Shown here: piece after piece, positions 32,788-41,148 of the stretch
How positions within the stretch are numbered: the first letter of the stretch is position 1
Layout: the number at the start of each line of letters is the position of its first letter
Origin: Acidobacteriaceae bacterium
Lineage (GTDB): Bacteria; Acidobacteriota; Terriglobia; Terriglobales; Acidobacteriaceae
Assembly (NCBI GenBank): GCA_027307045.1
Contig: DAHUXR010000026.1
Coordinates: forward strand, 1-48,381
DNA length: 48,381 nt
Direction of reading: 5' to 3'
Notes under the pieces: generated by a model
Told to the model about the DNA's origin: nothing
Databases searched by the model: none
The model's input: the letters and a program-made list of their open reading frames with translations, nothing else
Translations under genes and position numbers: made by a program

Positions 32788-33755
32788 GCAGCATCCCACA
32801 ACGGCTGGAGCAAGAAACATCGGTCACAACTTCTGCTCCTGCGGCTCCGGTGGTACTCAGGAAGAATTCCCTGCTCGGTGATTACTTCCAGCTCTTCAAG
32901 GTTCGCGTGACCTCGCTGGTCGTGATGACGGCGTGGGCTGGCTTTTACATGGGCGCAGCCATGAGCGGCGTTTCGTCATTGACTTGGACTCTGCTCAATG
33001 CGCTGGTAGGAATCGGCGCAACCTGCGCCGGCTCGGCGGCCTTGAATGAAGTGCTGGAGCACAAGATTGACGCGCTGATGAGGCGCACGCGCAACCGTCC
33101 GCTGCCTGCCGGCAGAATGAGCCTGGCGACAGGCCTGACGGCGGGAATATTGGCAATGGTGCTGGGACCGGTTTATCTTTCGCTGACCACGAACGTTCTG
33201 ACAGGCCTGCTGGCGTTTGGCACCGCGGTGACGTATCTGGCGTTCTATACGCCGCTGAAACGCCTCTCGCCGATCTCCACTTTTGTCGGCGCCTTCCCTG
33301 GCGCGATGCCGCCGCTGCTTGGCTGGACGGCCATACGCGGCAAACTGGAAATTGAAGCCGTCTCTCTCTTCCTGATCGTGTTCTTCTGGCAGTTCCCGCA
33401 CTTTCAGGCCATCGCGTGGATGTACCGCGAAGACTACGAAGCCGCCGGCATCAAAATGCTTCCGGTGGTGGACAAGGCCGGACACGCCGTGATCCGCCAG
33501 ATGTTGACCTATTGCTCCACTCTCATTTCCGTAAGCCTTGTTCCGGCCTTGCTGCGCATGACCGGCAGGACCTACCTGTTCGGCGCGCTGGCGCTGGGGC
33601 TGGGATTCCTGTGGTTTGTAGTCCGCCTGGCGCGCACAAAGCTTCCCACCACATCACCCGACTCACGCTTGTTTGCGCGGCAACTGCTGCAAGCCAGCGT
33701 GATTTATCTGCCACTGCTTTTTGCCTTGATGATGCTGAACGTGGTGCATTCATAA
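32784..33755 (+). CDS. ctaB: Protoheme IX farnesyltransferase (heme O synthase)
   Basis: Adds a farnesyl group to heme B to give heme O, the substrate of CtaA. The 323 residues form a nine-helix UbiA-type prenyltransferase. The first Asp/Asn-rich motif reads NEVLEHKIDALMRRTRNRPLPAG, a known variant of NDxxDxxxD, and the second region contains FWQFPHFQAIAWMYREDYEAAGIKMLP, a strong CtaB signature. Its ATG overlaps the ctaA stop (ATGA), giving a translationally coupled pair, and the ABC transporter gene follows after three bases. Together these support a single oxidase-biogenesis operon from 31801 to about 36011. Confidence 0.96.
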   Translation: MSSIPQRLEQETSVTTSAPAAPVVLRKNSLLGDYFQLFKVRVTSLVVMTAWAGFYMGAAMSGVSSLTWTLLNALVGIGATCAGSAALNEVLEHKIDALMRRTRNRPLPAGRMSLATGLTAGILAMVLGPVYLSLTTNVLTGLLAFGTAVTYLAFYTPLKRLSPISTFVGAFPGAMPPLLGWTAIRGKLEIEAVSLFLIVFFWQFPHFQAIAWMYREDYEAAGIKMLPVVDKAGHAVIRQMLTYCSTLISVSLVPALLRMTGRTYLFGALALGLGFLWFVVRLARTKLPTTSPDSRLFARQLLQASVIYLPLLFALMMLNVVHS

Positions 33756-33758
33756 ATT

Positions 33759-34751
33759 ATGGCAACTGCTTTACAAGAAAACACTTTTACGGGCACTCAA
33801 GAGAGCGCTTCCGCCGTGATTCGCGTGGAAGACATTCGCCACAGTTATGGCAAGCGCACAGCTTTGAAAGGCATTTCTTTTGACGTAGCTGTAGGCGAAA
33901 TATTTGGTCTGCTAGGGCCGAACGGGAGCGGCAAGACAACGCTGTTCCGGATTCTTTCCACTCTCATGCTCCCCACCAGCGGTCGCGCACTGGTCTCAGG
34001 GTTTGATTCGATCAAGCAAGCCGATGAAGTTCGCCGTCGAATTGGCGTGGTTTTTCAATCCAAATCGGTCGATCTGAAATTGACGGCAGCAGAGAACCTA
34101 TGGCATCAGGGACATCTGTACGGACTGCGCGGAGCAACCTTAAAGTCGCGCATTCAGGAAATGCTGGAACGGGTTGCATTGGCGGATCGTGCCAAGGATA
34201 AGGTTGAAACGTTTTCCGGCGGGATGCAGCGCCGTGTGGAGCTGGCAAAAGGACTCATGCATCGGCCAAGCGTGCTGCTTCTGGATGAGCCGACGACCGG
34301 GCTAGATCCCGGCGCGCGTCGCGATTTGTGGCTTTACCTGGACGAACTGCGGATGCGGGAAAAGGTTTCGATCATCGCGACCACGCACCTGATGGAAGAA
34401 GCCGAGCACTGCGACCGGCTGGCGATCCTTAACCTGGGTGATATTGTTGGGCTGGGAACGCCAGCCGAATTGCGAAGCGAGATCGGCGGCGACGTGGTGA
34501 TGCTGGAGGCCGCGGACCCGGCGGCGTTGGCGCAGCGGATTCAGGAGCAATTCAAGATCGCCACCACGGCGTTGGACGCCAAAGTCCGTCTGGAAATCAA
34601 AGACGGGTTGAAATTTGTGACGGCCGTGGCGGAAGCGATGCCGGGTACAATCCAATCGGTTTCCATCAGCAAGCCCACACTGGACGACGTGTTCATCAGC
34701 CGCACGGGCCACAGGTTCTGGACGGAGCAGGAGCAACAGGAGAACGACTAA
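33759..34751 (+). CDS. ABC transporter ATP-binding protein
   Basis: A 330-residue ATPase of the ABC-2 exporter type. Walker A is LLGPNGSGKTTLFR, the signature is FSGGMQRRVELAKGL, Walker B is VLLLDEPTTGLDPGARR and the switch region is IIATTHLMEEAEHCDR. A C-terminal extension (about 235-330) contains a DrrA/CcmA-like domain. It pairs with the ABC-2 permease that follows; the stop and next start overlap by one base (TAATG). Such ABC pairs are common next to ctaA/ctaB in acidobacteria, and export of a heme- or copper-related compound or oxidase maturation would fit, but the substrate is unknown. A drug exporter is an equally simple alternative. Confidence 0.92.
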   Translation: MATALQENTFTGTQESASAVIRVEDIRHSYGKRTALKGISFDVAVGEIFGLLGPNGSGKTTLFRILSTLMLPTSGRALVSGFDSIKQADEVRRRIGVVFQSKSVDLKLTAAENLWHQGHLYGLRGATLKSRIQEMLERVALADRAKDKVETFSGGMQRRVELAKGLMHRPSVLLLDEPTTGLDPGARRDLWLYLDELRMREKVSIIATTHLMEEAEHCDRLAILNLGDIVGLGTPAELRSEIGGDVVMLEAADPAALAQRIQEQFKIATTALDAKVRLEIKDGLKFVTAVAEAMPGTIQSVSISKPTLDDVFISRTGHRFWTEQEQQEND

Positions 34752-35572
34752 TGGCCCAGGCAGCAATTACTCCCGCAGTTGCACCCAGAGTGAATCCCCT
34801 GCTCCCCGCATTCACCTTGTGGTGGCGGGAAGTTGTGCGGTTCTACCGCCAGCCGGCGCGAGTGGTGGGCGTGGTGGTTTCGCCGCTGCTTTTTTGGGTG
34901 GTCATCGGCGCAGGGTTTGGCACGTCACTGCAAAAGGGCGCAACCGGCACGGGAAACTTCCTGAATTATTTCTTCCCCGGCGCGCTGATGATGATCGTTC
35001 TCTTTACCTCGATCTTCACCATGATGTCAGTAATTGAAGACCGCAATGAAGGGTTTCTGCTTTCCGTGATGGTCGCGCCCGTGCATCGATCAGGGATAGT
35101 GCTGGGTAAAGTGTTGGGTGGAACAACACTTTCGACTATCCAAGGATTGCTCTTTCTGATATTTGCGCCATTCATCGGAATAAAAATAGGCGTTGCACAA
35201 TTCCTGATTGTGGTGCTGGTCACGTTTCTGGTGGCGTTTTCTCTTACCGCGCTTGGATTCGTAATAGCGTGGCGCATGGAATCGTCGCAGGGCTTTCACG
35301 CGATTATCAATCTGTTCCTGATTCCTCTGTGGATGCTTTCCGGAGCGCTGTTCCCTGTTAGCGGAGCGTCAGGCTGGATCCAGTGGCTGATGCGCATCAA
35401 CCCGCTTACCTACGGCATGGACTCGCTGCTGCTCACGCTCTTCCCTGCCACCACGCACGCCACCACGCTGGCCTTGTGGCCTTCCATTGGCGTGCTGGCG
35501 CTTTTTGCGGGCATAGTATTTGTGGCGGGATTCATTGTCGCCAACAAGCGGCGCACGCTCCCGGCGGCGTAA
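34751..35572 (+). CDS. ABC-2 type permease
   Basis: A 273-residue membrane component with the usual six segments of the ABC-2 (NodJ/DrrB-like) family. Visible landmarks are VVGVVVSPLLFWVVIGAGFGTS, FLNYFFPGALMMIVLFTSIFTMMSVIEDRNEGFL, IVLGKVLGGTTLSTIQGLLFL, and LFLIPLWMLSGALFPVSGASGWIQWLMRINPLTYGMD, the last being the conserved EAA-like periplasmic region. It is translationally coupled to the ATP-binding gene before it. The stop is followed after seven bases by the DUF420 gene. Confidence 0.92.
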   Translation: MAQAAITPAVAPRVNPLLPAFTLWWREVVRFYRQPARVVGVVVSPLLFWVVIGAGFGTSLQKGATGTGNFLNYFFPGALMMIVLFTSIFTMMSVIEDRNEGFLLSVMVAPVHRSGIVLGKVLGGTTLSTIQGLLFLIFAPFIGIKIGVAQFLIVVLVTFLVAFSLTALGFVIAWRMESSQGFHAIINLFLIPLWMLSGALFPVSGASGWIQWLMRINPLTYGMDSLLLTLFPATTHATTLALWPSIGVLALFAGIVFVAGFIVANKRRTLPAA

Positions 35573-35579
35573 GGATCAA

Positions 35580-36011
35580 ATGACCGATTACAGCCTCTTC
35601 CCCGCCCTGAATGCCACGTTGAATGGCGCGAGCGCTGTCTTGATCACCACCGGACGGGCATTGATCGCACGGCAACAGATCAGGCTGCATCGCGCATGCA
35701 TGATTGCCGCTTTTGCCACTTCGAGCGTCTTTCTGGTCAGCTATCTCTATTATCACGCCCACGTGGGTTCAGTGCATTTTCCCGGACAGGGATGGGTAAG
35801 ACCCGTCTATTTCACCATTCTGATTTCGCATACGATTCTGGCGGCGGCCGTGGTTCCGCTGGTAGTTATGTCGCTTACATACGGCCTGAAGTCGCGATTT
35901 GACCGCCATCGCAGAATTTCGCGGTGGACGTTTCCTGTCTGGCTCTATGTCTCCGTTACCGGGGTGATTGTTTACGTGATGCTCTACCAGATTTATGGCG
36001 GACATGCGTGA
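35580..36011 (+). CDS. DUF420 family membrane protein
   Basis: A 143-residue membrane protein of the DUF420 (YozB-like) family with about four hydrophobic helices and conserved histidines: LHRACMIAAFATSSVFLVSYL, YYHAHVGSVHFPGQGWVRPVYF, ILISHTILAAAVVPLVVMSL, and RHRRISRWTFPVWLYVSVTGVIVYVML. DUF420 genes often sit with cytochrome oxidase and SCO genes; the His positions would suit heme or copper handling, but the role is unproven. The start was set at MTDYSLFPALN, after the stop of the permease gene; a longer frame beginning at 35520 runs through that gene. It ends the oxidase-biogenesis run; ssb follows 98 bases later. Confidence 0.85.
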   Translation: MTDYSLFPALNATLNGASAVLITTGRALIARQQIRLHRACMIAAFATSSVFLVSYLYYHAHVGSVHFPGQGWVRPVYFTILISHTILAAAVVPLVVMSLTYGLKSRFDRHRRISRWTFPVWLYVSVTGVIVYVMLYQIYGGHA

Positions 36012-36109
36012 GGTTGGTCTAGAATTACGCCTGTTTTGTTGCTGCCACACTTTAAGAGATTGCGGCCCGCTGATATATTTACCAACATTCGCAAAGGAAA
36101 ATTTCTTTT

Positions 36110-36583
36110 ATGGCAAAGAGCGTAAATAAAGTGATTCTGGTGGGAAATCTGGGAAAAGACCCAGAAGTTAAATTCACGCCCAGCGGCGTTCCCGTGGCCA
36201 AGTTCAGCCTGGCAACCAATGAACGCTATAAAGATAAAGCAGGGGAGTGGCAGGACCGCACGGAATGGCACAACATTGTGGCCTGGCAACGGCTGGCGGA
36301 GATCGTCGGCGAGTATGTGAAAAAGGGATCCAAGATCTATATCGAAGGGCGGCTGCAAACGTCGAGCTGGGAAGACAAGCAGAGCGGAGAGAAGAAATAC
36401 CGCACTGAGATCGTCGCCAGCGATCTGGTGCTGCTGGGCGGGCGCGGCGAGGGCGGTGGCGGCGGAGACCATGAAGGACGTTCGTCGCGCGGCGCTTCTG
36501 CGTCATTTGACCAGCGCAGTTCGCATTCTGAGGAACACGCCCCGGCATCAGCCGAGATTACGGATGAGGACATACCGTTTTAG
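36110..36583 (+). CDS. ssb: Single-stranded DNA-binding protein
   Basis: A 157-residue replication/repair protein. Residues 1-110 are the OB fold ([76 protein letters not shown]), then a Gly/Ser-rich linker and the acidic partner-binding tip EITDEDIPF. It begins ATGGCAAAGAGCG with an AAAGGAAA ribosome site upstream. It stands alone, with a terminator-like hairpin at 36600. Confidence 0.97.
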   Translation: MAKSVNKVILVGNLGKDPEVKFTPSGVPVAKFSLATNERYKDKAGEWQDRTEWHNIVAWQRLAEIVGEYVKKGSKIYIEGRLQTSSWEDKQSGEKKYRTEIVASDLVLLGGRGEGGGGGDHEGRSSRGASASFDQRSSHSEEHAPASAEITDEDIPF

Positions 36584-36599
36584 TAACCTTTTCCCTTCA

Positions 36600-36636
36600 G
36601 AGGGGGCGGAATATCATGCCAGGTATTCCGTCCTCT
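36600..36636 (+). terminator. Terminator-like hairpin after ssb
   Basis: GAGGGGGCGGAATA (36600-36613) can pair with TATTCCGTCCTC (36624-36635) with a small internal mismatch. T-tract is weak (TTATAAGG), so termination is likely but not certain. Confidence 0.45.
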
Positions 36637-36735
36637 TATAAGGGTTCCGCTCATTTGGAAGTTCTACCCGCCCCCTCTTTCCCGCTCCAATTCCAACAAT
36701 AAAAAGTGTACCTGCCATAGGTTGTAAGGCTGAAA

Positions 36736-36751
36736 TGACAATTTACGTCAT
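36736..36751. promoter_or_regulatory. TGAC-N8-GTCA dyad upstream of pilin 1
   Basis: TGACAATTTACGTCAT is an inverted repeat 108 bases before the -24/-12 promoter of the first pilin gene. The same 16-base word is present (13 of 16 identical) before the second pilin, at 37703, 100 bases from its promoter; GTGTACCT also occurs 30 and 23 bases before the two dyads (36706, 37680). This is the expected place of an enhancer site for a PilR-like activator; P. aeruginosa PilR sites contain TGTC words. Confidence 0.5.
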
Positions 36752-36758
36752 TTTTGGC

Positions 36759-36800
36759 AAAATGTAAAAGTAAACACTACTTTACATTTGTTTACATTTT
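36759..36800. repeat. AT-rich inverted repeat before pilin 1
   Basis: AAAATGTAAA (36759-36768) pairs with TTTACATTTT (36791-36800); a further TTTACATTTG copy is at 36781-36790. It lies between the dyad at 36736 and the -24/-12 element and could bend DNA or bind a protein. Together with 36600-36635, this accounts for the 409-base gap 36584-36992; nothing else is seen there. Confidence 0.4.
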
Positions 36801-36859
36801 AAGGGTATGTGTATGACCTGTAAGGAGTTGGAAGGAACCTCTCTTACTGACCGGCAGAA

Positions 36860-36875
36860 TGGCTCGCAACTTGCA
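36860..36875 (+). promoter_or_regulatory. Sigma-54-type (-24/-12) promoter of pilin 1
   Basis: TGGCTCGCAACTTGCA matches TGGCACG-N4-TTGCA at every position but one. The invariant GG (36861-36862) and GC (36873-36874) are ten bases apart, as required. Transcription would start near 36886, about 107 bases before the ATG. The second pilin gene has the same element at 37819. Confidence 0.65.
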
Positions 36876-36992
36876 TTCTAGAAGCAGCAACAGCGTTGGT
36901 CGATTTGCTAGTTGACGTTGCAAAACTAGTCAAGTTCGCAAAAATCTGATTAACGACCAAATTATCCAGAAGAAGAAGAGAGAAAACAAAAA

Positions 36993-37541
36993 ATGCGCAA
37001 ACAAAAAGGCTTTTCACTGATCGAGCTGCTGATCGTAGTAGCTATTATCCTTATCATCGCGGCCATCGCGATTCCAAACCTGCTGCGGTCCAAGATGTCA
37101 GCCAATGATTCCGCCGCTGCCAGCACCATTCGCACCATCAACACATCCGAGGTAACCTACTCGACCACGTATCCGGCGAGTGGCTATGCTAACACCTTGG
37201 TTGCCCTGGGTCCTGCACCCGCGGCAGGCGCCTGCACCGCCGCCAATGCTTGCCTGATTGACAACGTTCTGGCTTGTGCAGCAGCTTTCTGCCCCAAGAG
37301 TGGCTATAACTATATGTTGACCGCGCAGCCTGCGGTTGCCGGCGTGTTTGGCGACTACACAGTCAGCGCCAGCCCCATCACCATGCAGAGCACGGGCACC
37401 AAGAATTATTGCTCCAACCCTGATGCGGTGATCAGATCAACTTCCGGTGCAATCCCGCCGGTCACTGCCCCAACATCCATTACGGCTGCGGTCACTTCCG
37501 CAACCTGCAACACGATCACTGCTTTTGGTCCAATTCAGTAA
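36993..37541 (+). CDS. Type IV pilin, paralogue 1
   Basis: A 182-residue type IVa pilin. The prepilin signal is MRKQKG|FSLIELLIVVAIILI, cut after Gly6 to leave Phe1 and Glu5, followed by a hydrophobic helix (about 7-30). The globular part contains several paired cysteines (GACTAANACLIDNVLACAAAF, then a final SATCNT), giving disulfide loops. Together with its paralogue it forms the fibre or a minor tip; which is major is not known. It is a monocistronic unit: sigma-54-type promoter at 36860 and a very strong terminator at 37591. Confidence 0.93.
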   Translation: MRKQKGFSLIELLIVVAIILIIAAIAIPNLLRSKMSANDSAAASTIRTINTSEVTYSTTYPASGYANTLVALGPAPAAGACTAANACLIDNVLACAAAFCPKSGYNYMLTAQPAVAGVFGDYTVSASPITMQSTGTKNYCSNPDAVIRSTSGAIPPVTAPTSITAAVTSATCNTITAFGPIQ

Positions 37542-37590
37542 CTGGATTTTTTCGGCAAGTACCTGGGGGAGGGTATGAGCCAGAAAAAAA

Positions 37591-37623
37591 GGACACGGCG
37601 CAAGCCGTGTCCTTTCTTTCTTT
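37591..37623 (+). terminator. Rho-independent terminator of pilin 1
   Basis: GGACACGGC and GCCGTGTCC (37591-37599 with 37604-37612) form a perfect nine-base stem with loop GCAA, followed by TTTCTTTCTTTG. It lies about 50 bases after the pilin stop. It isolates the first pilin gene from the second, whose operon has its own promoter. Confidence 0.92.
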
Positions 37624-37702
37624 GCGCATAAGAGTGCGCCTTAGTTAGAGTCAGATCGGAAATCTAAAAAAGACAATTTGTGTACCTTTCCCGGCACAAA
37701 TT

Positions 37703-37718
37703 TGACATTTTTTGTCAT
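37703..37718. promoter_or_regulatory. TGAC-N8-GTCA dyad upstream of pilin 2
   Basis: TGACATTTTTTGTCAT, 100 bases before the -24/-12 element at 37819, repeats the dyad at 36736. TGTCA is present on both strands, the arrangement expected for a bound dimer of a PilR-like activator. With the terminator at 37591 and promoter at 37819 it accounts for the 367-base gap 37542-37908, which holds no convincing gene. Confidence 0.5.
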
Positions 37719-37818
37719 ACTTCGGGAGCCATACACGGGGCAGCAATCAAAAGCGTCATGTAAGTTGTTAAATAATAAGCATGTTACTCGATAAAAATTT
37801 AAGCTCTCAGTCAACGAA

Positions 37819-37834
37819 TGGCCATTCATTTGCC
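37819..37834 (+). promoter_or_regulatory. Sigma-54-type (-24/-12) promoter of pilin 2 operon
   Basis: TGGCCATTCATTTGCC has GG (37820-37821) and GC (37832-37833) ten bases apart, as in TGGCACG-N4-TTGC. Transcription would start near 37845, about 64 bases before the pilin ATG at 37909. Confidence 0.55.
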
Positions 37835-37908
37835 ATTAAACCTAACTGGTAGTCATTAGGCATTTTCAGGCTGCAAATCCAGCTTTTTAAGTCCCAGGGA
37901 GCGTTGGC

Positions 37909-38436
37909 ATGGCAGAAAGACAAAAAGGGTTTTCTTTGATTGAGTTGCTGATTGTGGTGGCAATTATTTTGATTATTGCCGCGATAGCCATTCCGAACCT
38001 CCTACTCTCGAAGCAATCGGCGAACCAGGCTGCCGCGGTGTCGGTTCTCCGCAACGTGCATAACTCGCAGGCGGTTTACATCATTGAGTTTACCAATAGC
38101 ATTGGGTATGCCGACAACTTGGTCAAACTTGGCCCTGGTGTTCCTTGCGACATGAACCATGCCTGCTTGTCAGATCAATTGGTTGGTTGCGCTGCTCAGC
38201 CATGCGTCAAAAGCGGTTATCAATTTTACCTGGTCTCAAGTGCAAGTGGCGTGCCTTTCAGCGATTACACATCCACGGCGACTCCTGTATCCTGGAACCA
38301 AACAGGTTCCAAGAACTTCTGCACAACCGATGATGGCATCATCCGGTACCAGAAAACGGCGGCCGCCAGCCTGGCCGCTGGAGTGATCCACTCCGATTGC
38401 ATGGATCCTACGCAGTACACGCCTCTTGGAGGCTAA
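37909..38436 (+). CDS. Type IV pilin, paralogue 2
   Basis: A 175-residue type IVa pilin, homologous to paralogue 1 over its length. The leader MAERQKG|FSLIELLIVVAIIL is cut after Gly7; Glu5 is present. It shares the Cys-rich middle (MNHACLSDQLVGCAAQPCVKSGYQF against ANACLIDNVLACAAAFCPKSGYNY) and the end (GSKNFCTTDDGIIR against GTKNYCSNPDAVIR). The ABC-transporter module begins 64 bases later and is likely on the same transcript. Whether the two pilins form mixed fibres is unknown. Confidence 0.93.
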   Translation: MAERQKGFSLIELLIVVAIILIIAAIAIPNLLLSKQSANQAAAVSVLRNVHNSQAVYIIEFTNSIGYADNLVKLGPGVPCDMNHACLSDQLVGCAAQPCVKSGYQFYLVSSASGVPFSDYTSTATPVSWNQTGSKNFCTTDDGIIRYQKTAAASLAAGVIHSDCMDPTQYTPLGG

Positions 38437-38499
38437 CTTTTTTCACAGATTGATTGTGAGACCGCTGCGACCATAAAATGGGTCAGCATTAAATTCGAC

Positions 38500-39438
38500 A
38501 TGCATGCCATAGAAATTCGGGCTCTCTCGAAAGACTATCCTGTTGGGTTTTGGAAAAGGACGCTTCGTCCCGCGCTCAAGTCTTTGGACCTGACGATTGA
38601 AGCCGGAGAAACTTTTGGCTTCCTTGGCCCGAACGGGGCCGGCAAGACAACCACACTGAAGCTTCTGATGGGGATTATTTTCCCCTCCTCCGGTTCGGCT
38701 ACGATTCTGGGCAAGGACTTTCTAGACCCGGAGATCAAGCGGAAAATTGGTTTTTTGCCGGAACAGCCGTATTTTTACGACTATCTAAGCGCCCCTGAGC
38801 TACTGGACTACTATGCCCAGCTTTCGGGTGTTCCCGCGGGGGTAAGAAAGCAGCGAATTGGGGAATTGCTGTCCCGCGTGGGTTTGAGCGATGTAGGCAA
38901 CAAGCAGCTGCGAAAATTTTCCAAGGGGATGTTGCAACGCGTCGGGATTGCACAGGCCATCGTTCATAATCCCGATGTGATATTTCTGGATGAGCCCATG
39001 TCAGGCCTGGACCCGGTTGGCCGGCATGAAGTCCGAGAGTTGATCCAGAGTCTGAAGGACGATGGAAAGACGATCTTCTTCTCAACCCATATCCTCTCAG
39101 ATGCAGAAGCACTGTGCGATCGCGTGGCGGTGATCCATAAAGGCGAGTTGCGCGGAGTCGGAGTCGTAAACGATTTTCGATCAAGTGTCGCGGATAAGAC
39201 TGAGGTAATCTGGCTGGGCGCCGGCGCTCTGCGGGCAGTCGAAGAATCTGTGGTCGAGCCCCACATCACCGGAGACACCGTTCGCGGGACAGTACAGAGC
39301 GCCGACCTCGACCGCGTGCTGGACATACTCCGGCAGCGGCATGCCCGGCTAATTTCGGTCACACCGATCCACCGCACACTGGAGGAATACTTCCTGTCCA
39401 AGACCAGGGAACGAGAAAAAGAACCGGTGCAATTATGA
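38500..39438 (+). CDS. ABC transporter ATP-binding protein in the pilus operon (PilH-like)
   Basis: A 312-residue ATPase. Walker A is [14 protein letters not shown], the signature is [15 protein letters not shown], Walker B is [17 protein letters not shown] and the switch is [17 protein letters not shown]. Its start ATG-CATGCC ([17 protein letters not shown]) is 64 bases after the pilin stop. In Myxococcus xanthus an ABC transporter (PilG/H/I) encoded downstream of pilA is required for pilus function; position and gene order suggest this is the PilH counterpart. The substrate is unknown; a role in pilus assembly is inferred. It overlaps the permease gene by four bases. Confidence 0.9.
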   Translation: MHAIEIRALSKDYPVGFWKRTLRPALKSLDLTIEAGETFGFLGPNGAGKTTTLKLLMGIIFPSSGSATILGKDFLDPEIKRKIGFLPEQPYFYDYLSAPELLDYYAQLSGVPAGVRKQRIGELLSRVGLSDVGNKQLRKFSKGMLQRVGIAQAIVHNPDVIFLDEPMSGLDPVGRHEVRELIQSLKDDGKTIFFSTHILSDAEALCDRVAVIHKGELRGVGVVNDFRSSVADKTEVIWLGAGALRAVEESVVEPHITGDTVRGTVQSADLDRVLDILRQRHARLISVTPIHRTLEEYFLSKTREREKEPVQL

Positions 39439-40211
39439 ACTCGCGTCTTTCTGCAATCACGCTGAATACGTTTCGTGAAGCCGTTCGCGACCGCGTTCTT
39501 TATAACCTTATTCTGTTTGTCCTCCTTCTTGTGGCATCGGCGCCGCTATTCAGCCAGATCTCGATTGGCCTGGAAAAGCTGATGCTGGTAAATGTCGGGT
39601 TGAGTTCTATTTCTCTCTTTGGTGTGATCATCGCCATCTTCATCGGCATTGGCCTGGTCTCTAAGGAAATCGAAAAGAAAACGCTTTACACCATCCTGTC
39701 GCGTCCGGTACGCCGCTGGGAGTTTATTGCCGGTAAATATCTGGGGCTGCTACTGACACTGGTGGTCAATGCCGTATTGATGACCGCGGGATTTTATGCC
39801 GCACTGCTGATTTTCATCCACAGTCTGGCCGGGACAGATGCCAGGATGCTGATTGCAGTTTATTTCATTGTGCTCCAGTTCATGATGATGGTGGCCATCA
39901 CACTTCTGTTCTCCGCCTTCTCCTCTCCAATTTTTTCCGCCACCTTCGCGTTTGCCTTGTTCGTGATCGGTACCTTTGGCGAGGACCTGAAGAATTTTGC
40001 TGCCATGTCGCACGGTGCGACAAAATATCTCGTGACCGGCGCCGCCTACATCCTGCCGAACTTTGCTTCACTCAACGTCATCTCGCAGGTGGCCCATGAA
40101 CAGAATGTGAGTGGGCAGCTAGTCTTGTTCAATACGATCTACGCCCTGCTCTATTCAGTGGCAGTGACCGTCGGGGCGATATTGATCTTTGAACGGCGTG
40201 ATCTGAAATGA
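39435..40211 (+). CDS. ABC permease in the pilus operon (PilI-like)
   Basis: A 258-residue integral membrane protein with about six segments, of the ABC-2 permease type: [21 protein letters not shown] at the start, [42 protein letters not shown] as the coupling loop, [21 protein letters not shown], and an end [15 protein letters not shown]. The conserved cytoplasmic loop contacts the preceding ATPase. It overlaps that gene (ATGA) and the TPR protein behind it (ATGA), so the three form a translationally coupled module. Confidence 0.9.
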   Translation: MNSRLSAITLNTFREAVRDRVLYNLILFVLLLVASAPLFSQISIGLEKLMLVNVGLSSISLFGVIIAIFIGIGLVSKEIEKKTLYTILSRPVRRWEFIAGKYLGLLLTLVVNAVLMTAGFYAALLIFIHSLAGTDARMLIAVYFIVLQFMMMVAITLLFSAFSSPIFSATFAFALFVIGTFGEDLKNFAAMSHGATKYLVTGAAYILPNFASLNVISQVAHEQNVSGQLVLFNTIYALLYSVAVTVGAILIFERRDLK

Positions 40212-41107
40212 AAAGCAGGCGACAGGCGAATGTAACTTGGGGGCTTCTCCTCGTAGCGCTTTTAGCAGGCGCTATCGTGAGCCGCCGGCAGGTGGACAAG
40301 GTCCGCGGAACCCAGACCACGCTGGAGGACGCCCTCTATCTGCCATCAGGCAAGACTGTTAAGCGATTGAGCCTCGGGTATTCAAGCCTGCTGGCGGACA
40401 TCTACTGGACTCGCGCTGTACAGTATTTCGGTGCCCGGCACGTTCGGGGCGCTCAGCACTATGAGTTACTTGACCCGCTGCTGGAAATTACTACAGATCT
40501 TGATCCCAACCTGATTGTGGCCTACGAGAACGGAGCAATCTTCCTGTCTCAAAAGGTTCCCGAGGGAGCAGGACAACCCGACGCAGCCGTACGGCTGCTG
40601 GAAAAGGGCATTCGCGCGAATCCACTGTACTGGCGCCTTTATTTCACGTTGGGATTCGTCCACTATGTTGACCGGCACGATTACCGGGCAGCCGAGCAGG
40701 CGTTTCAAAAGGGTTCTGAGGTCCCAGGCGCACTGCCCTGGATGGGAGTGATGGCGGCGAGGATGGCGGAGCATGCTGACGATCCCGCAACCGCCGCTTA
40801 CCTCTGGAAAACGATTTACGAGACAACCAAAGACAAAGAAATCAAAGATACGGCCGAGAAACATCTGATTTCGCTGCGCGTGGAGTCAGAGCTGGACGAG
40901 TTGGAGCGCCGGACAAAAGCCTACTACGAGAGCCGCGGCGCCTACCCTGAAGAATGGTCTGATCTGATCAAGGTAGGTCTCCTGCGTGGCGTGCCGGTGG
41001 ATCCAAACGGCGTTCCCTATCGATTGAGGCTTGACGGCACGGTCCAGGTCGCAGATGCCAAGAAGTTTATCTACCTTGAGCGTCATGGGAAGCCACTCAA
41101 CAAGTAA
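40208..41107 (+). CDS. Membrane-anchored TPR-like protein in the pilus operon
   Basis: A 299-residue protein with one N-terminal membrane segment (residues 10-25) and a helical, TPR-like body: LLDPLLEITTDLDPNLIVAYENGAIFLSQ, AVRLLEKGIRANPLYWRLYFTLGFVHYV, YRAAEQAFQKGSEVPGALPWMGVMAARMAEHA. The C-terminal part (REYYESRGAYPEEWSDLIKVGLL, with GVPVDPNGVPY) resembles the variable region of pseudopilins such as GspG. It is likely periplasmic and may take the place of M. xanthus PilG, the third partner of the ABC transporter; this is inferred from gene order. It overlaps the permease gene by four bases. Confidence 0.75.
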   Translation: MKSRRQANVTWGLLLVALLAGAIVSRRQVDKVRGTQTTLEDALYLPSGKTVKRLSLGYSSLLADIYWTRAVQYFGARHVRGAQHYELLDPLLEITTDLDPNLIVAYENGAIFLSQKVPEGAGQPDAAVRLLEKGIRANPLYWRLYFTLGFVHYVDRHDYRAAEQAFQKGSEVPGALPWMGVMAARMAEHADDPATAAYLWKTIYETTKDKEIKDTAEKHLISLRVESELDELERRTKAYYESRGAYPEEWSDLIKVGLLRGVPVDPNGVPYRLRLDGTVQVADAKKFIYLERHGKPLNK

Positions 41108-41148
41108 CAGAACCTGTTATCCTGAAGCATCAAGGGCATATTTTTCCG

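Noticed and set aside
35520-35579. N-terminal extension of the DUF420 gene
   Set aside because: It runs inside the permease gene in another frame; family members begin near the ATG at 35580.
37641-37829. 62-codon reverse frame between the two pilins
   Set aside because: It covers the dyad and the sigma-54-type promoter, and has no ribosome site or homology; chance frame.
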